Source: Blastobasis lacticolella (lineage: Eukaryota; Arthropoda; Insecta; Lepidoptera; Blastobasidae). From it: a stretch of 64,000 nucleotides of DNA. A program made the translations under genes and the position numbers. Shown in pieces: positions 23,276-35,137 of this stretch (within the stretch, counting starts at the first letter, position 1; each line of letters begins with the position of its first letter). The notes below the pieces were generated by a model that saw only the letters and a list, made by a program, of their open reading frames with translations, made no database searches and was not told the DNA's origin. Location of the stretch: NCBI GenBank assembly GCA_905147135.1, contig LR990060.1, forward strand, positions 15,516,001-15,580,000, in the 5' to 3' direction.

Positions 23276-23559
23276 CTCTCAGAAACAGTGTTTCTTTTGG
23301 ACTATGACATCGCTAGATTAAGGTCTAGAATAAGACATCGGATGATTATTAAGCTGTATAATTTCATCATGGCTTTCACCGCTCGCCAAAGGTCCTCTCG
23401 ACTTAACAAAGGTTGGCTGGAAGAAATCCCGATGTAGGATAAGCACTCTTTCGGATTATAAGATTTTTTGTGTAACGTTTTATGCAATGAAAAGATTACA
23501 AACAAACAAGCAAATGCTTGATGTAGAGTCACTAGATCACGGCAAATCTGAACAGCAAT

Positions 23560-23735
23560 TACCTTCCAGCCTACGATATCGTCTTAACCGTACACGTGCT
23601 ACCCTCGCTAACCGGTTCGAACCGGTTCGCGTACGGACGGGTAATCCGGTTACCCGGCTTCCGCCGCCGAGACACCGGGATAGTTTCGGTGCATCAGGCG
23701 ACGGAGGGATAAATTCCCGGGTTTAGGCGAGGCGT
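23560..23735. promoter_or_regulatory. Possible Grainyhead-site cluster
   Basis: AACCGGTTCGAACCGGTT at 23610-23627 is an 18-bp perfect palindrome made of two AACCGGTT boxes, the known Grainyhead/CP2 consensus; a related AATCCGGTTA lies at 23643-23652. The surrounding 170 bases are GC- and CpG-rich, unlike the flanks. Confidence 0.4.
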
Positions 23736-25020
23736 GGAGCTTGGCTGATGGGATGAGTGCAAGTGTTGTGATTGGTGGAAAAAGATGACAGATACTGTTC
23801 AAAAGCATAAGTATATGATCATGTTAAGAATTATATTCAACTGCAGTCTTTATAAGGTTCATTTATTTAAATTTTGCAATTTTGGTTTCTATCCTACTAA
23901 TGACAGAGAGCTTGTTTTATTATTTGTAAACAAACAGGCTACGCCCGCACAGTCACCGTGTTGCACCCGCTTAGTCACCGCGTTTATTGCGCGCCAATAA
24001 GGTAGACACGTTTTCTCTTCGGTTGCTACGCGGTGATTACACGGGCACGTGGCGTATACGTTTTCCGTCCGGTGTGTAGGCGGCGACGAATTTAAAACGG
24101 GCCCTTACCAATTCAAGCCAGCTCAAAGTCTAAACGCATTTCTAAAAGTCAATATGGGAAATCAGCCCTTATCTCAACAACGTAATGCTCGTATTTGCGC
24201 ACATTCTTTATTAGCGCTTGCTTTAATTGTCCCTAAACGGGATGGCCACGGCCAGAGATGTGCACAGACGCATATTACACACTTAGAGCACATTCTTTTT
24301 TACAATAGGCCTACCATAGAAGAAAAGATTCGGTTCTACATAAGTTTTACTCAATTCGTATTTTTCTCATGTAGAATAAAATACATTTATTTACACACAA
24401 CGAGATTACAAACACTGACCTCCAACCTCTAACAATACCTACAGGTTAGTGGCTCGAATCCAGAGCCGTGAAACTAATTAAAAAAGAAAAAAGTAATAAC
24501 AAAGAAATTTCATAAAAATGGCCAAACAAGAACTTTATTAGTTCATAGTTTGTGACAAGAACCATGAAACAACAACTAGACAAACATACATAAATAACAG
24601 AAAAAAGAGGAACAGAGCCGTTGCATGTGGATGTAAGCGTAAAGCGTAAGCTTTCAAACCTCTATTTGTCCTACACTGTCCTTACACGCCACATCCGAAT
24701 ACAATAGACAATTTAAACACTTTCCAAATCCATTACAACAATGTCCATACTAAACGAATTCGCTCGCAAACCAACACTTCTTTTTCGCGGTGAAAAAAGC
24801 GCATTTGTTAACCACTAATGGTGGAAAGGAAGGGAAGGGAAGGAAAGGGTTAGTAATTGAAATGTCGAGCGATTATCCTCAGTAATTGCTGTTGGATGAC
24901 GGAGTTAGAGAGAGGGTTAACCAAGAGAAATGGACAATCCGTTACATTGTAAGAGCGTACGCATGTGTATCGTATTTTAGTCTATATTAAATTGTTATTT
25001 AAAGTTAGATATTTTTATAA
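23736..25020. other. Low-repeat stretch
   Basis: Includes the 127-codon open frame 24049-24432, without recognisable domain and with no matching opposite-strand or splice context; treated as chance. Confidence 0.4.
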
Positions 25021-25222
25021 TAGGTGTCTGAACCTGCCGGTATCAGGAAAGAGGCCCCGTGGGCTACCCAAGAAGGGATGGAGTGACATCGCTGAGTCGG
25101 ATGCGAGAGCCAACGGCCTACGACGAGAGGATGCCGAAGACCGGGCGAAGTGGAGCAGAATGAGTCGGAAAGCGGACCCTGGCAGAAGCCGGGATAAACG
25201 CTAGGATGATGATGATGACATT
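25021..25222 (+). mobile_element. RTE-A LINE ORF2 C-terminus and tail
   Basis: Frame reads GKRPRGLPKKGWSDIAESD, ANGLRREDAEDRAKWSRMSR, KADPGRSRDKR, stop, then GATGATGATGA. Best-preserved frame of the family in this window. Confidence 0.85.
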
Positions 25223-25574
25223 TTCAAACTATCATAATTTATAATAATTGATATCACAAAATGTCATACCTAAACATTTCTGGACGAAATGTAAGAAATT
25301 CATGAACGATGTTTATTCTCTCGTCGATTATGAACTTTTAATTAATTCTTTAAATAACAATTTAAAAACGAATAAAATCCTTCCATAATTTAATATGTAC
25401 AACGTGCATACTGCATACGAGTATATAGCACTGCGTCAGCCGTGGCATTATCCTGAGTGTGGTCTATTGCACTTTTCCATGGCCCGGCTAATGACAATTT
25501 GTATTTTTGTTTAAATATTTTTATCACTGATCAAATTAATAATGTGCTCAAAAAGGCTGGGGTCCAAAGTGGCA

Positions 25575-25705
25575 AGAATAAAAAGAGATGTATGAGAAGG
25601 GTTGTGAATATATGCGAGGCTAGGGAGTTGTGTCAGGACAGAGCAAAGTGGCGGTCCATAGTCTCTGTCTACCCCACCTGTGGGACACATGCGTGAGTTA
25701 GGTAT
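25575..25705 (+). mobile_element. LINE ORF2 C-terminal tail
   Basis: Plus-strand version of the 16-kb copy: RRVVNICEARELCQDRAKWR then SIVSVYPTCGTHA and a stop. Confidence 0.78.
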
Positions 25706-25870
25706 GTATGTATTTTTTTGATTTCTCTCTGTATGTTTTGTCTTGTATAGCACATACGTTATAATTTATCCCTAATGTAACGCTTACGAGTACCTTAACA
25801 GCTCGGCCACTGACGCTCAAACAGTCCATACAAAAAAAAATTGATAAAATAAAATAATGTATGGGTACAT

Positions 25871-25995
25871 GTAAGTGAGTGATTCAGTTGATTAACATAC
25901 CGGTCGCCACGCAGAGGTCCCGGATTCGATTTGCTTTGCTTACTAGATGGCGCTGAGTGAATTTGTCCAAGCATATTTATTTATTTATGTACCTT
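25871..25995 (+). mobile_element. SINE-B with central deletion
   Basis: The head is joined directly from GGATTCGAT to TTGCTTTGCTTACTAGATGG; about 120 bases of the body are absent. Confidence 0.8.
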
Positions 25996-28821
25996 CAAAT
26001 ATAGTTCTCAAGATAGCGATTTGAAATTAGTCTAAACGGACGAAATCGCGTGCAAAAGCTGGTAGCTACCAATAACACATTTAAATCTACAAGACTATGA
26101 AGAAATACTCACGCACAGGAACCAGGAAAGATAAAAAACGGCGGGGTGTCAAGAAAAATTGGCTACTCCCTAATTGCTTTCTCATTCCGAGATAAAATTA
26201 AAATCATACAAGGTAAAAGCGACTTTCCGTCACGGTAATAAGGTTCAAAATCGCTACGAGTGGGGAATAAATGAGTACAATGTGGTCCTAGCTAATCTGA
26301 CACTTTAGTTGTTAAAGGGTTGCCCGGGAAGAAGTTGTAACTCCTGTTTGTAGAGTAAACTCGGATGGCCTATTGTTGTTCCCTCTAGGGGTTAGTAGTC
26401 CAATAGAAATAAAAATAAAAATAGAACCATGGATATTTTGTCAGTCCGACCGATTTCACTAATAATAAAAACTAGTTTTTGCCAACGACTTCCGCGTGAA
26501 CTTCGATTTTATCCTTCCAGGCGGGCGATTTTTGCGCTGTGAAATATCAAATTCACCTTATTCTCTATCCAAAAAACTGTATGAAAACGTCACTCAAAGT
26601 GATTTTCGACAATATGCTACTCAAAAATAGTTAATAAAATCTTTTTTGGCTGCAATAGACATTTCAAGTCCGCTAATTTACTGAGTTCGCAAAATTAGTT
26701 CAATTACAGTTTTAATTGTAGCAGAATACCATAAACGCGTCAAACTACCGTTGAGATGCAATGGCGATCCACTTATAATTCAATCGACATATTAGTAACA
26801 GTAGCAAAATTCCAAAAACGTGACAAATTGCCATTAAGCTGCTATTGTGATCTACTTACTAATCAATCGATCCATTAGTAAATAAGCCGACTTAGGGCCC
26901 AGTGCGGCACTCTTTAAACATTCGACTATCTCGCGGGATCCTTATAATTTCCGCAATCAAAAGTAACAGACACTCGGGTTATTGTAGCTCCCAAATAGTG
27001 GAAACAAATTTTGTAGATTCGGATATCATTTAGCCCCATCCAAACTTAAATACAAAACTTTTCATCTGTATACTAACAGTTGGCTTACTAAATATAAATA
27101 AAAAGGTGTGTACATATTATGTTATATTTCATATTATTTATTTGGTAATACAAATTACATGTCAAAATTTACTGGACACAGCTTGAATTTTAAGAGGAGT
27201 GTTTCCCTCAGTTATTACTTGTATTTTTACGAAAATATGACAAACCACAAGCATAGATATTGATATCAGGATCACGCCTACAAAATTCAATTGGCTTTTT
27301 AAATTAAAAATTAATTCAAATTCATTTATTTCAGACGAAGTAGTCCATATTACATTAGAATGTCAACATTATGAGTACAATGTCAAATAATTAAAATATA
27401 ATTAGTATTACAATTGAAATGTCAAGATCTAAATATAATATCATCGACATATCAACAATTTAAATTCCAATTTATCAATAAATTCAAATAACATGTCTAA
27501 TATTTTTGTTACTAAAGCATATTTCGTAATATTAAGTTAGTAAATTTAGCTTTGATAGCGTAATATTGAAGCGCGCTCGATAGTCGATATCGACAGACAC
27601 ATATTTATCGTTAGCACCCGTAGCAAGGAAAAACAAATGAGGTAGGTACCTGCATAGATCGTAGTTGCAGTAGCAGTATAAAGAAAAGTAGTAAGTACTT
27701 GAGTAGCGTACACTCGTTTCTTGAAAATTTTTAATTTTTTAAGATGGTCGTACATGGAAAAAGCTCTGCAGGCAGCTCATTTAATATCGATCTGTGATAC
27801 GAAATAGTGTGATCATAAATAATATAAATTATTATGAAACTTGAATAATGAACTTTTATTGGTTTATTTTGACTAATAGAAAGGAGGAATCATCTCTAAA
27901 AGTTAATCTATAGATAATCATAAAAATTACCATGCAAATAATATTATCAAAAATAATAAAAACCACCTACGGCGAAACCCTCGGCTTCTTCCGGGTACTA
28001 CAAATCAACTACTGATAGACCTGTCGGTTTATCCCTCCGTCATATCGTCCCTGATGGAATGAATGAACTCGTTGGTGGATGGATAGCTGATCAGACTAGC
28101 AGCGAATACCAGCCAAAATTGCAGCTTTTAACTTTATACTAAATTACCAACAGTCTCACGAACCAACGCCCAGTCTTACTACCATAAAATTCCATACAAA
28201 CTCCTATCATAATCCGGCATAATAAAATTCGCACTACTCCCTCTAGGCCCGTTCGCCCCAGGGGTCCTCTTAAGCTAGTCGAATAAGCACGCCTGACATA
28301 TGTTCCAGAGCCGTACTGAGTGGCGTAAGCCCCCCGCTTCATTATTGAACCCTCGTGGCCTCTGTTTACAGAGTACTCTCATTTCACTTAATAGAAAAGA
28401 AATTCTGTTTAGTTGAATGTCAAACAACGGGTGCCTGAGGGGTGTGCTGCCCCGCTATTGCCCTATGCGATTGCAATTATTTCGATTTCTTTTTCGATTT
28501 TTTGTTTTTAATATTTATCCATTGTAGATTGACGGCTATAGCCAGTCCTAATCCCACTTAAATGACTCTACATAGAGTTCAGACCGTAAATTCTGCGCTT
28601 CAAAATACACAAATAAATTAAAAAATATTTCTACTTATCAAATATTTTACAGCTTTCGGATACAGTTTCAAAAGACTCTCAATCGAAGAACGCTGTCGTT
28701 GCGCTTGTGTGCTTTGGGTAATGTGCTTTAAATAAATATGGATCAAGTTTAGGTGTGTTTATCGAAAAACGATAGTTCAAATGAAAAGTGTATGCTCACG
28801 TTCACTTAGTCCACTTAGTGA
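25996..28821. other. Mostly unique AT-rich Rx intron 2 sequence
   Basis: Only short decayed repeats (ATGTCAA-rich tract 27350-27500); no coding frames worth keeping. Confidence 0.45.
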
Positions 28822-29024
28822 CTACTTTGGGTATTTTTTCTTTTGTAGTTCAGGCACAAATCCATAAGCATTTATAAGCATTTTTCCCAATTCCTAACCG
28901 TTTTTCGTTCTGTAAAGGACATTGGCTACTTTCTTTTCTTTTATTATTGTTTAGTTCCTTCACAAATCCAATGACCCAAACCCATTTTCCCAATTTCTAA
29001 CCGTTTTCGATCTGCAAAAGAAAA
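28822..29024. repeat. Diverged tandem duplication at the start of Rx intron 2
   Basis: Two copies with a 103-106 base offset: CACAAATCCA at 28855 and 28961, CCCAATTCCTAACCG at 28886 and CCCAATTTCTAACCG at 28989. It ends about 35 bases from the exon 2 donor. Confidence 0.7.
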
Positions 29025-29060
29025 TCTAGAAATTCAAAAAAATAAAGTAAGGTCACAAAC

Positions 29061-29317
29061 CTGCACCCGAACCTCCGGCAGGTTGACCTTCATCGCCAAT
29101 TCTTCCCTTGAATACACGTCAGGGTAGTGACTCTTCTCGAACGCTCGCTCCAACTCGTGCAGTTGGTACGTCGTGAAGGTCGTCCGGTTCCGTCGATGCT
29201 TCTTCTTGTCCGCCCCCGAATTCGACCCTGGGGGGGCATCGTCGTCGGAGCGGGGGGGCGACCGCGGGGAAGGCGAGGGGGGGTGGTAGCCGTCATTGCT
29301 GTTGCAGGAGCCTTCGC
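29061..29317 (-). CDS. Rx: Rx coding exon 2, homeodomain positions 1-46
   Basis: Continues exon 1: the first two bases (GC) complete Gly98, then 85 full codons follow. The acceptor is a pyrimidine-rich tract ending CCACAG just above 29317. Residues about 99-134 are a Ser/Pro/Asp-rich linker; KKK then leads into the homeodomain at residue 138. Diagnostic motifs are [20 protein letters not shown] (helix 1), [16 protein letters not shown] (helix 2) and PEVRVQ. The exon stops at homeodomain position 46 and is followed by donor GTTTGT, the conserved paired-class 46/47 intron site. Helix 3, including position 50 and WFQNRRAKW, must therefore be on exon 3, which I did not find. The [16 protein letters not shown] wording is that of Rx/Rax rather than Pax, Otx or Prd. 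The two G-rich tracts on the plus strand were checked base by base and keep the frame. Confidence 0.93.
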
Positions 29318-29428
29318 CTGTGGAGAGGAGGGTTTAGCTATCAATAATCATCACTAGTTATAACCTGCAAAATCAGGCAACTGAACTCTAATCTAGTCAG
29401 GTTACCCAATAGTTATAATCCAGTGTGT

Positions 29429-29640
29429 TTTAAAATGAGGGAAAACATTGTGATGAAGCCTGCACATTCACGCGACTGAATTTGGAATCAGGACACAATC
29501 TGGTCAGGTTCCCCTGGTAGCAGGGTCACGGAGGTCAGTAGCTCCACAGTAATTACCTGATCGCCATATCCTCAATCATGGTCATGGCAGGCCCTCGTTC
29601 TCAAGAGCACAACCGAGACATTAACTCCAAGATGAGATGA
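29429..29640 (+). mobile_element. SINE-A, 5'-truncated, flanked by a 17-bp direct repeat
   Basis: Runs from AAAATGAGGGAAAACATTG to ACATTAACTCCAAGATGAGA. GTTATAATCCAGTGTGT occurs on both sides (29412-29428 and 29641-29657), consistent with a target-site duplication inside RTE-A sequence. Confidence 0.85.
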
Positions 29641-30045
29641 GTTATAATCCAGTGTGTCATGGAAATGAAGATGTTGCGGTGGATGTGTGGGGTTTCCCGC
29701 AAAGACCGCGTGCGAAACACATCTGCGGTAGCCTTCATGTCCGTGATATCGCAGATAAACTACAAGAGTGCCCCCTTCAATGGTATGGCCACGTCTTGCT
29801 CAGACCGGCAAATTACATTGCGAACAAATGTCTGGCTATGCCACTCCCGCCTGGCACATGAAGGAAACACATCCAAGAAGGATGGCTGGACGCCGTTAAG
29901 AATGACTTGCGTGGCAACAGACACAAGGATGGCGAAGACCGATCAAAGTGGATTAAGAAGAGCAGAAACGCGGACCCCGGGCTCCCGCGTCCCCACGGGA
30001 GCGCAACCGGGATTTAACGCCAATATGATGATGATGATGATGAAT
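29641..30045 (+). mobile_element. RTE-A LINE 3' fragment with SINE inserted at its 5' side
   Basis: Frame pieces: EMKMLRWMCGVSRKDRVRNT, SLHVRDIADKLQECPLQWYG, HVLLRPANYIANKCLAMP, then RNADPG and a tail of ATGATG units. Frameshifts separate the pieces. The first 17 bases (29641-29657) duplicate 29412-29428 on the other side of the SINE-A copy. Confidence 0.85.
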
Positions 30046-30309
30046 ACTGAAGAAGATCGGCGGCAACTATGCCGGGCGTTTTTAAAAGTAATTTTTACAA
30101 TATGTCTTCATTAAATAATGGTTTCTGATTAACCTGTGACTGTAGTAGAAAGACAAGTATGTGTTCTGGTTTCCTAAAGATTTTCATAACGATTTCCTCT
30201 GTCACAGGTCACACAGGTCTGGATGTGATTGAGCATATCCGTAGTTAACGTTATCCGTGGATACAGAGAACTTTCTCAATATTAGTTGTTTAAACTTCGA
30301 GATTCAGAA

Positions 30310-30580
30310 TTGCAGACATCACCGGCTTACTTTCCAGAGTCGGAAAACTGAAAGCGCAATGGGCGTTACATAGCTGGCAGTTCCGATGGCCTATATTCTC
30401 AAATTACGACCGCGTGCCGGCAATATCAGCGTACGATGTCCCTTCGAGATGGTCGGACGACCTTATAAAGGTCGTAAGAAGCCGATGGATACAAAATGCA
30501 CAATATCGATCAGTGTGGAAGGCGTAGGGTGAGATCTATCTTAACATTGCATGGCTGAGATGATGATGATGATGTTGACA
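30310..30580 (+). mobile_element. RTE-B LINE 3' end, longer fragment
   Basis: Frame reads LKAQWALHSWQFRWP, SRWSDDLIKVVRSRWIQNAQ, YRSVWKA then a stop, ending in ATGATGATGATG. Homologous to 110-290. Confidence 0.78.
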
Positions 30581-33500
30581 GCCCTCATCAGAGCCCGTGC
30601 GCACGCCCAAAGAGCCACCGGCAAGTAAGCGTGCGCATCACCCGGGATTAGGTTTGACGCGGTCCCTATTATCGAGAGGTCGATAGGACCTTAAGCTCGT
30701 TCCAATATGATAAAACAGGGTCTACCTATAATCAACAAAAAATCCTTGACTTATACAACAACGAGAAAGCCGCTCAAAGCTGTCCATAAACTGAAGCCCG
30801 CAATTTCTAACAAACAATCAGGTTAATATGTTATAGTTAATATCCGTCCGTCCAAAGTAATGAATCCAATAAAAAACTAATAGAGCCCGGCGCGTTCCTA
30901 ATTATCAGTTCACGTTTTAAATGATCCGATAATTCAGCCTTTCACGGCTTCGCAATTCGCGACAAAGCCTTTAGAGAAATTATCATTACCATAACGAGTC
31001 ATTACCCTCCAGCGCCGAAGTCGGCAACGCAAAACAGACCCAATCACGACCAATTAGGCTCCAAAACGGCGCGCCCGCCAAAAAACAAGTAATCGAATCA
31101 AGATTCCATTTTGAAAATCATTAACTCTCCGAAGAGCTTTAATATGTACCAACACGGTAAAGCTGACACGTGATTAGGGTTGCCACATCGAGGAAAAAAA
31201 CAAACGAGACAAGCCATTATGGGGCGTAATGCCGCGAGTGTTGCCAGATTATCGATAATTATTACAAAAAGGCCGTAGAAAAAAAGGTTACAGATCGTAT
31301 CGTGATAAGTGTAAAACGTCTTAATGCGTTGCCCATAATATTTTTATTTGTTTTGTGCTGCCGAGAGTAATCGCTAGTAATAATCTTAATGTGTTCGTTG
31401 TCCCTGTCGCTCGCGTGTGTAGCCTTATATGAGAGAGTGGGATAGTAACGATCGGTTAGTGTGTAGTGACTGTGATCGGTCAATGCGTGACAGAAGGGAT
31501 CAGGCAGTCACTTTGATTTCTTAATCGTGCGGATGACATCGTATTTCGTTTCGAATTAAATCGCTGTTGTGATGTCATGATTTGACTTTATCAACGGGCG
31601 ACACGGAAACATTTGTACTGACCTGTCCAAACTCGTCTACCATCTGATATTGTTAATTGCTAACACGTTTGTGTGAAAGGATTTTGTGTTTTTTTTTGTA
31701 TCTAGGCCTACCGTCTAGAATTGAGACGGATTTGGGTAATTTTTTGTGGAGGCTGATTAATTTTCCATTAAATGTTGCCATCGCAGTTTTTGTTGATTCT
31801 TCTAATTTTAAGTAGTTTAGAATTAACAAATAACACTTTATCAATATGGACAAGGCCAGTATCATCTCTATGGGCATAACTGTTGAAGAACATAACTGAA
31901 AACGCTACTAGGTATTTATTTGCTAAGTAGAGATCCTATCTGTCTCTAACACCCGATTTCATGAACAATGAAAAATAGCTTTACTATGAGTGTTCATAGT
32001 GTTCGTCTGCTAAGTGAACGCACTGCGTTTAATACGTCTATGATTGGTCAATGTCGTTTTTCGTTTTGGTTTTACCGCCTATCGCCTTTCAAATACAGTC
32101 AGTTGGAATCACAGAGAAAAAAAGAATTGCCAGTCCAGTATCTAACTTTGCAATATTGTTGGTTGGAACCCTGTGGGTTCGTGTGCACTGCGAGACCTAA
32201 TAGCAAGAGCCCATACTGCGTAGGTACCCATGCGATTTCTATGTGATTTCTCCCAAATCTTTATGTAATTTTGGTTTCTATACTAATAACAGAAAGCTTA
32301 TTTAATTTAGTATAAACGGCCCTAACCATTTTAAATACGGGTGTCAGCCACAAGTTATTGTTTTAAAAATATTTCTTACTTTCGACCCGTATTGAACCAT
32401 AGAGATTCAATCGCCTGAATATTCAGGTACCATCACGATAGCGTACGATTTCTAAAAAACTTCCACCACTTGCGCTTTTGACTTGCCTACTTCCACCATA
32501 CCCTCTACCTTTCCCCTCCCCTCAACCCTAACATTCCGTGTTCTCCATATTTGAATATAATTGCATTATCTTGCCCAGTGTCGGCATTAGCATGAACAAA
32601 CAGCGCGATGACGGAGTGCCGGCCGTCATCGCCGGCGTAATGGCGGACCCCGGAAGACGAGGTTGAGTTATGGTTTGCTTACCCGGAAGAGTAGGGCTGT
32701 GTATAAACAGTTTATATCCCCAACTGGGCAGAATATCCGTTGAAGTCTAGGTATACCTACTCAAATATTTGACAAAGCCTTGATTCGATAGTTAGAGCTA
32801 GAGGAAGACCCCGCTAAGTCCGAATCGCTTATTAAAAAAAAATCTCTGTATGGCAACATATGCCAAGTTATTTAAACGTCATGGAACGTATTTCATAAAA
32901 GTCATAACAAACAATTTGATTTTTGTAGGATTGTTAATTTTCGTGAATTTTAAAAATATTATTAAATAATGGGCAAAACAACTAAAAATGAAGTGCGGGT
33001 GATAATTTTCAGCATGATTAAAAATTTTGACAAACCAAAAGTGCAAGTTCAAGCTATAATGACCAAATAACATGATGTTTACGAGAAGGACTGACAAGGA
33101 TATATTATCCCCAGATTATTGCCATATCGGACTTATCGCGGTCCTATTCTAACCAAAAAGATTGGAAAGTCAGCTACCTTCACCAGGCAAAACTTTTTTT
33201 TGCTCTGTAGAGCTAACCATCTTCATTTAATTTGTTTGTTTTTGGCAATCCGTTTAGCATACCGAGTCAACTTGACTTGCATCTTGCGCTGTCATCTAGT
33301 AATTTTGACAGGAGTACGTAGAGTAAATATTAGATACATATATTATTTTTATTTTACACCCATGACCGCTTAGACTCCCAACTCGAACTGCATTTAAGTA
33401 GTAAACACACCCAAGTTAATAACTCATAACTCACCGGCTGAATAGCGGCTGGTAATGATAAATGTACTCTGATGGCTCTGCTTAGATATGGTAATGATAA

Positions 33501-33807
33501 GCGTAGACTGCGGAAGGTAATTACGCTGTCATGCGGTGTGGTTTACACTTTATTAATTGCATGTTTTCACAAGTTGTTTGTCTGTTTCGGAGCTTGATTT
33601 GTAGTTTAGATGAGACCCTGAAATTCTAAAGCGAAGATAATTTCGTCTGTTTCGTTGTACTAGCTTTGGTTGCGGGCCTGACCGCCTAACTCGCTTGTCT
33701 ATAGTAAAGATTTAGGCGGTAGGGCCACATATCCCAGAGCGTCGGTGCAACACATGCTTATGATCTCGACTTCGTCCAAGTATACTTTCACATCTCTTCA
33801 ACTAAGA
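30581..33807. other. Low-repeat part of Rx intron 1
   Basis: 30770-31110 is unusually repeat-free and holds CTAATTATCAG, GATAATTCAGC and CCAATTAGGCTCC; 32575-32670 is a CpG-rich patch with GATGACGG/CCGTCATC. A tiny SINE-A remnant sits at 32402-32440 (minus). Confidence 0.4.
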
Positions 33808-33890
33808 CCATAATTGTCTGCTATTGAACATGAGGCTTTGCCACAGTCTCCACGCTTAGCAGGCGGTTTGGAGACCGCAGTGTTACAAAT
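33808..33890. repeat. Dispersed repeat D, partial
   Basis: GTCTGCTATTGAACATGAGG and GTCTCCACGCTTAGCAGGCG only. Confidence 0.55.
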
Positions 33891-33902
33891 TTAAAATAGT
33901 GC

Positions 33903-34062
33903 TTTTTTTATACCACTAAGGTGGCAAACAAGCTTACGGCCCGCCTGATGGTAAGCAGTCACCGAAGCCTATGGACGTTTGCAATACCAGGGGCATCATC
34001 CACGCGTGGCCGTCCCCGTAAGAACCTTTTCATTCCTTTCTTGAAGAACTCCATGTTTGTAC
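33903..34062 (-). mobile_element. LINE-K 3' end
   Basis: T run at 33904-33910, full segment to CTTGAAGAACTCCATG. Confidence 0.8.
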
Positions 34063-34961
34063 TCTCCAGGGAAAACCTCACACGCTGTTGCCCAGTTTCT
34101 TTTTACCTACGGAGGTCCATGTTGGTTAGCCTCTTAGATATTAATTTCCTAAGCACCTTGTGGGTTCTTGTAGGACAAGGATATTCATCAGTTGGTAGAA
34201 TCTCTGTTCTTTGTCAAGCCTAAGGAGTCCGCCTGGGTGAGTACTCCCGCTTTATCTATTTCTGCCGCCAAGCAACGATGCCTGCATTGTTGTGTTCCGG
34301 ATTGAAGGATAAGCAGCATAATTACAGGCATGAGCATTTCATCTCAGTTCTCACAGTAACAACGCATCTGCGGTTTCGCATTTCTTGCCTGCAATCTAAA
34401 TGCATGAATCTTAGACGTTATGCGCGAAAGTTACCGCTTACCATCAGTTGGGCTATCTGCTCGGTTTTCACTAGGTAGTATAAAAAATGTGCTTTTCTGC
34501 TCTGCGGCACACTATGTGGCAAAAATAACAAATTATATGAACGGCTTACAATAATAATAACGGACGACCTACGCATCTCCATTATTGAAGTACCTATAAC
34601 AATCATTTTAGTCAGAGCCTGCTTTGCATTTGTAATATTTTAGTATTCTGCAAAAATATATTACAAATGAAATAATTTAAACAATTTAATACCTACTCAT
34701 TCCAAGTCTACAAGACTTTCAAAACAGTAGACTTTAATCGTCTTGTAGGACGTTTTTCAGACTAGGTATACCGTAGATACGGTGATATCCCAAATCAAAT
34801 TATCAAAATAGCATTAAACAAATCACTATTTAATTTGATTTGTCTGTTGGTTTTACTGTATGAGTGTGTCTCCTAATACCGTTGGCGAAGCAAGTTTAAC
34901 CAAGGTCTTCCGCTGGGAACTTGTAGAGTGGTTGAACAGTTTAGGACTCCATGACATTGAC

Positions 34962-35098
34962 TAAGGTGGCAAACAAACTTACGGCCTGCCTGATGGTAAG
35001 TAGTCACCGCAGCCTATGGACGTTTGCAATACCAGGGGCACCAACCACGCGTTGCCGACCCCATAAAAACTTTTCACCCTTTTCTTGAAGAACCCTTT
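34962..35098 (-). mobile_element. LINE-K 3' end without A tail
   Basis: Begins CTAAGGTGGCAAACAAACTT with no T run before it; ends CTTGAAGAACCC. Confidence 0.75.
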
Positions 35099-35137
35099 TT
35101 AATTTGTCACTTTGCTTAGATCCTTCGATTAAACCTC

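Larger units (their letters stand above)
1..29060 (-). other. Rx intron 2, at least partly (3' boundary outside or not found)
   Basis: Starts at donor GTTTGT directly after exon 2. I searched the minus strand for the obligatory start of exon 3 (codons for V-W-F-Q-N-R-R-A-K-W) and found none, so the intron probably runs past base 1. The alternative is that exon 3 is present but too diverged to recognise. Confidence 0.5.

Noticed and set aside
24049..24432. 127-codon open frame as a host gene
   Set aside because: No domain, no convincing splice sites and no codon bias apart from chance openness.
29090..29357. Arg/Pro-rich open frames on both strands
   Set aside because: They are out-of-frame readings of the GC-rich Rx exon 2; the homeodomain frame is the real one.
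30005..30040. CRISPR-like or satellite array of ATG units
   Set aside because: It is the microsatellite tail of RTE-A and SINE-A insertions; there are no spacers.
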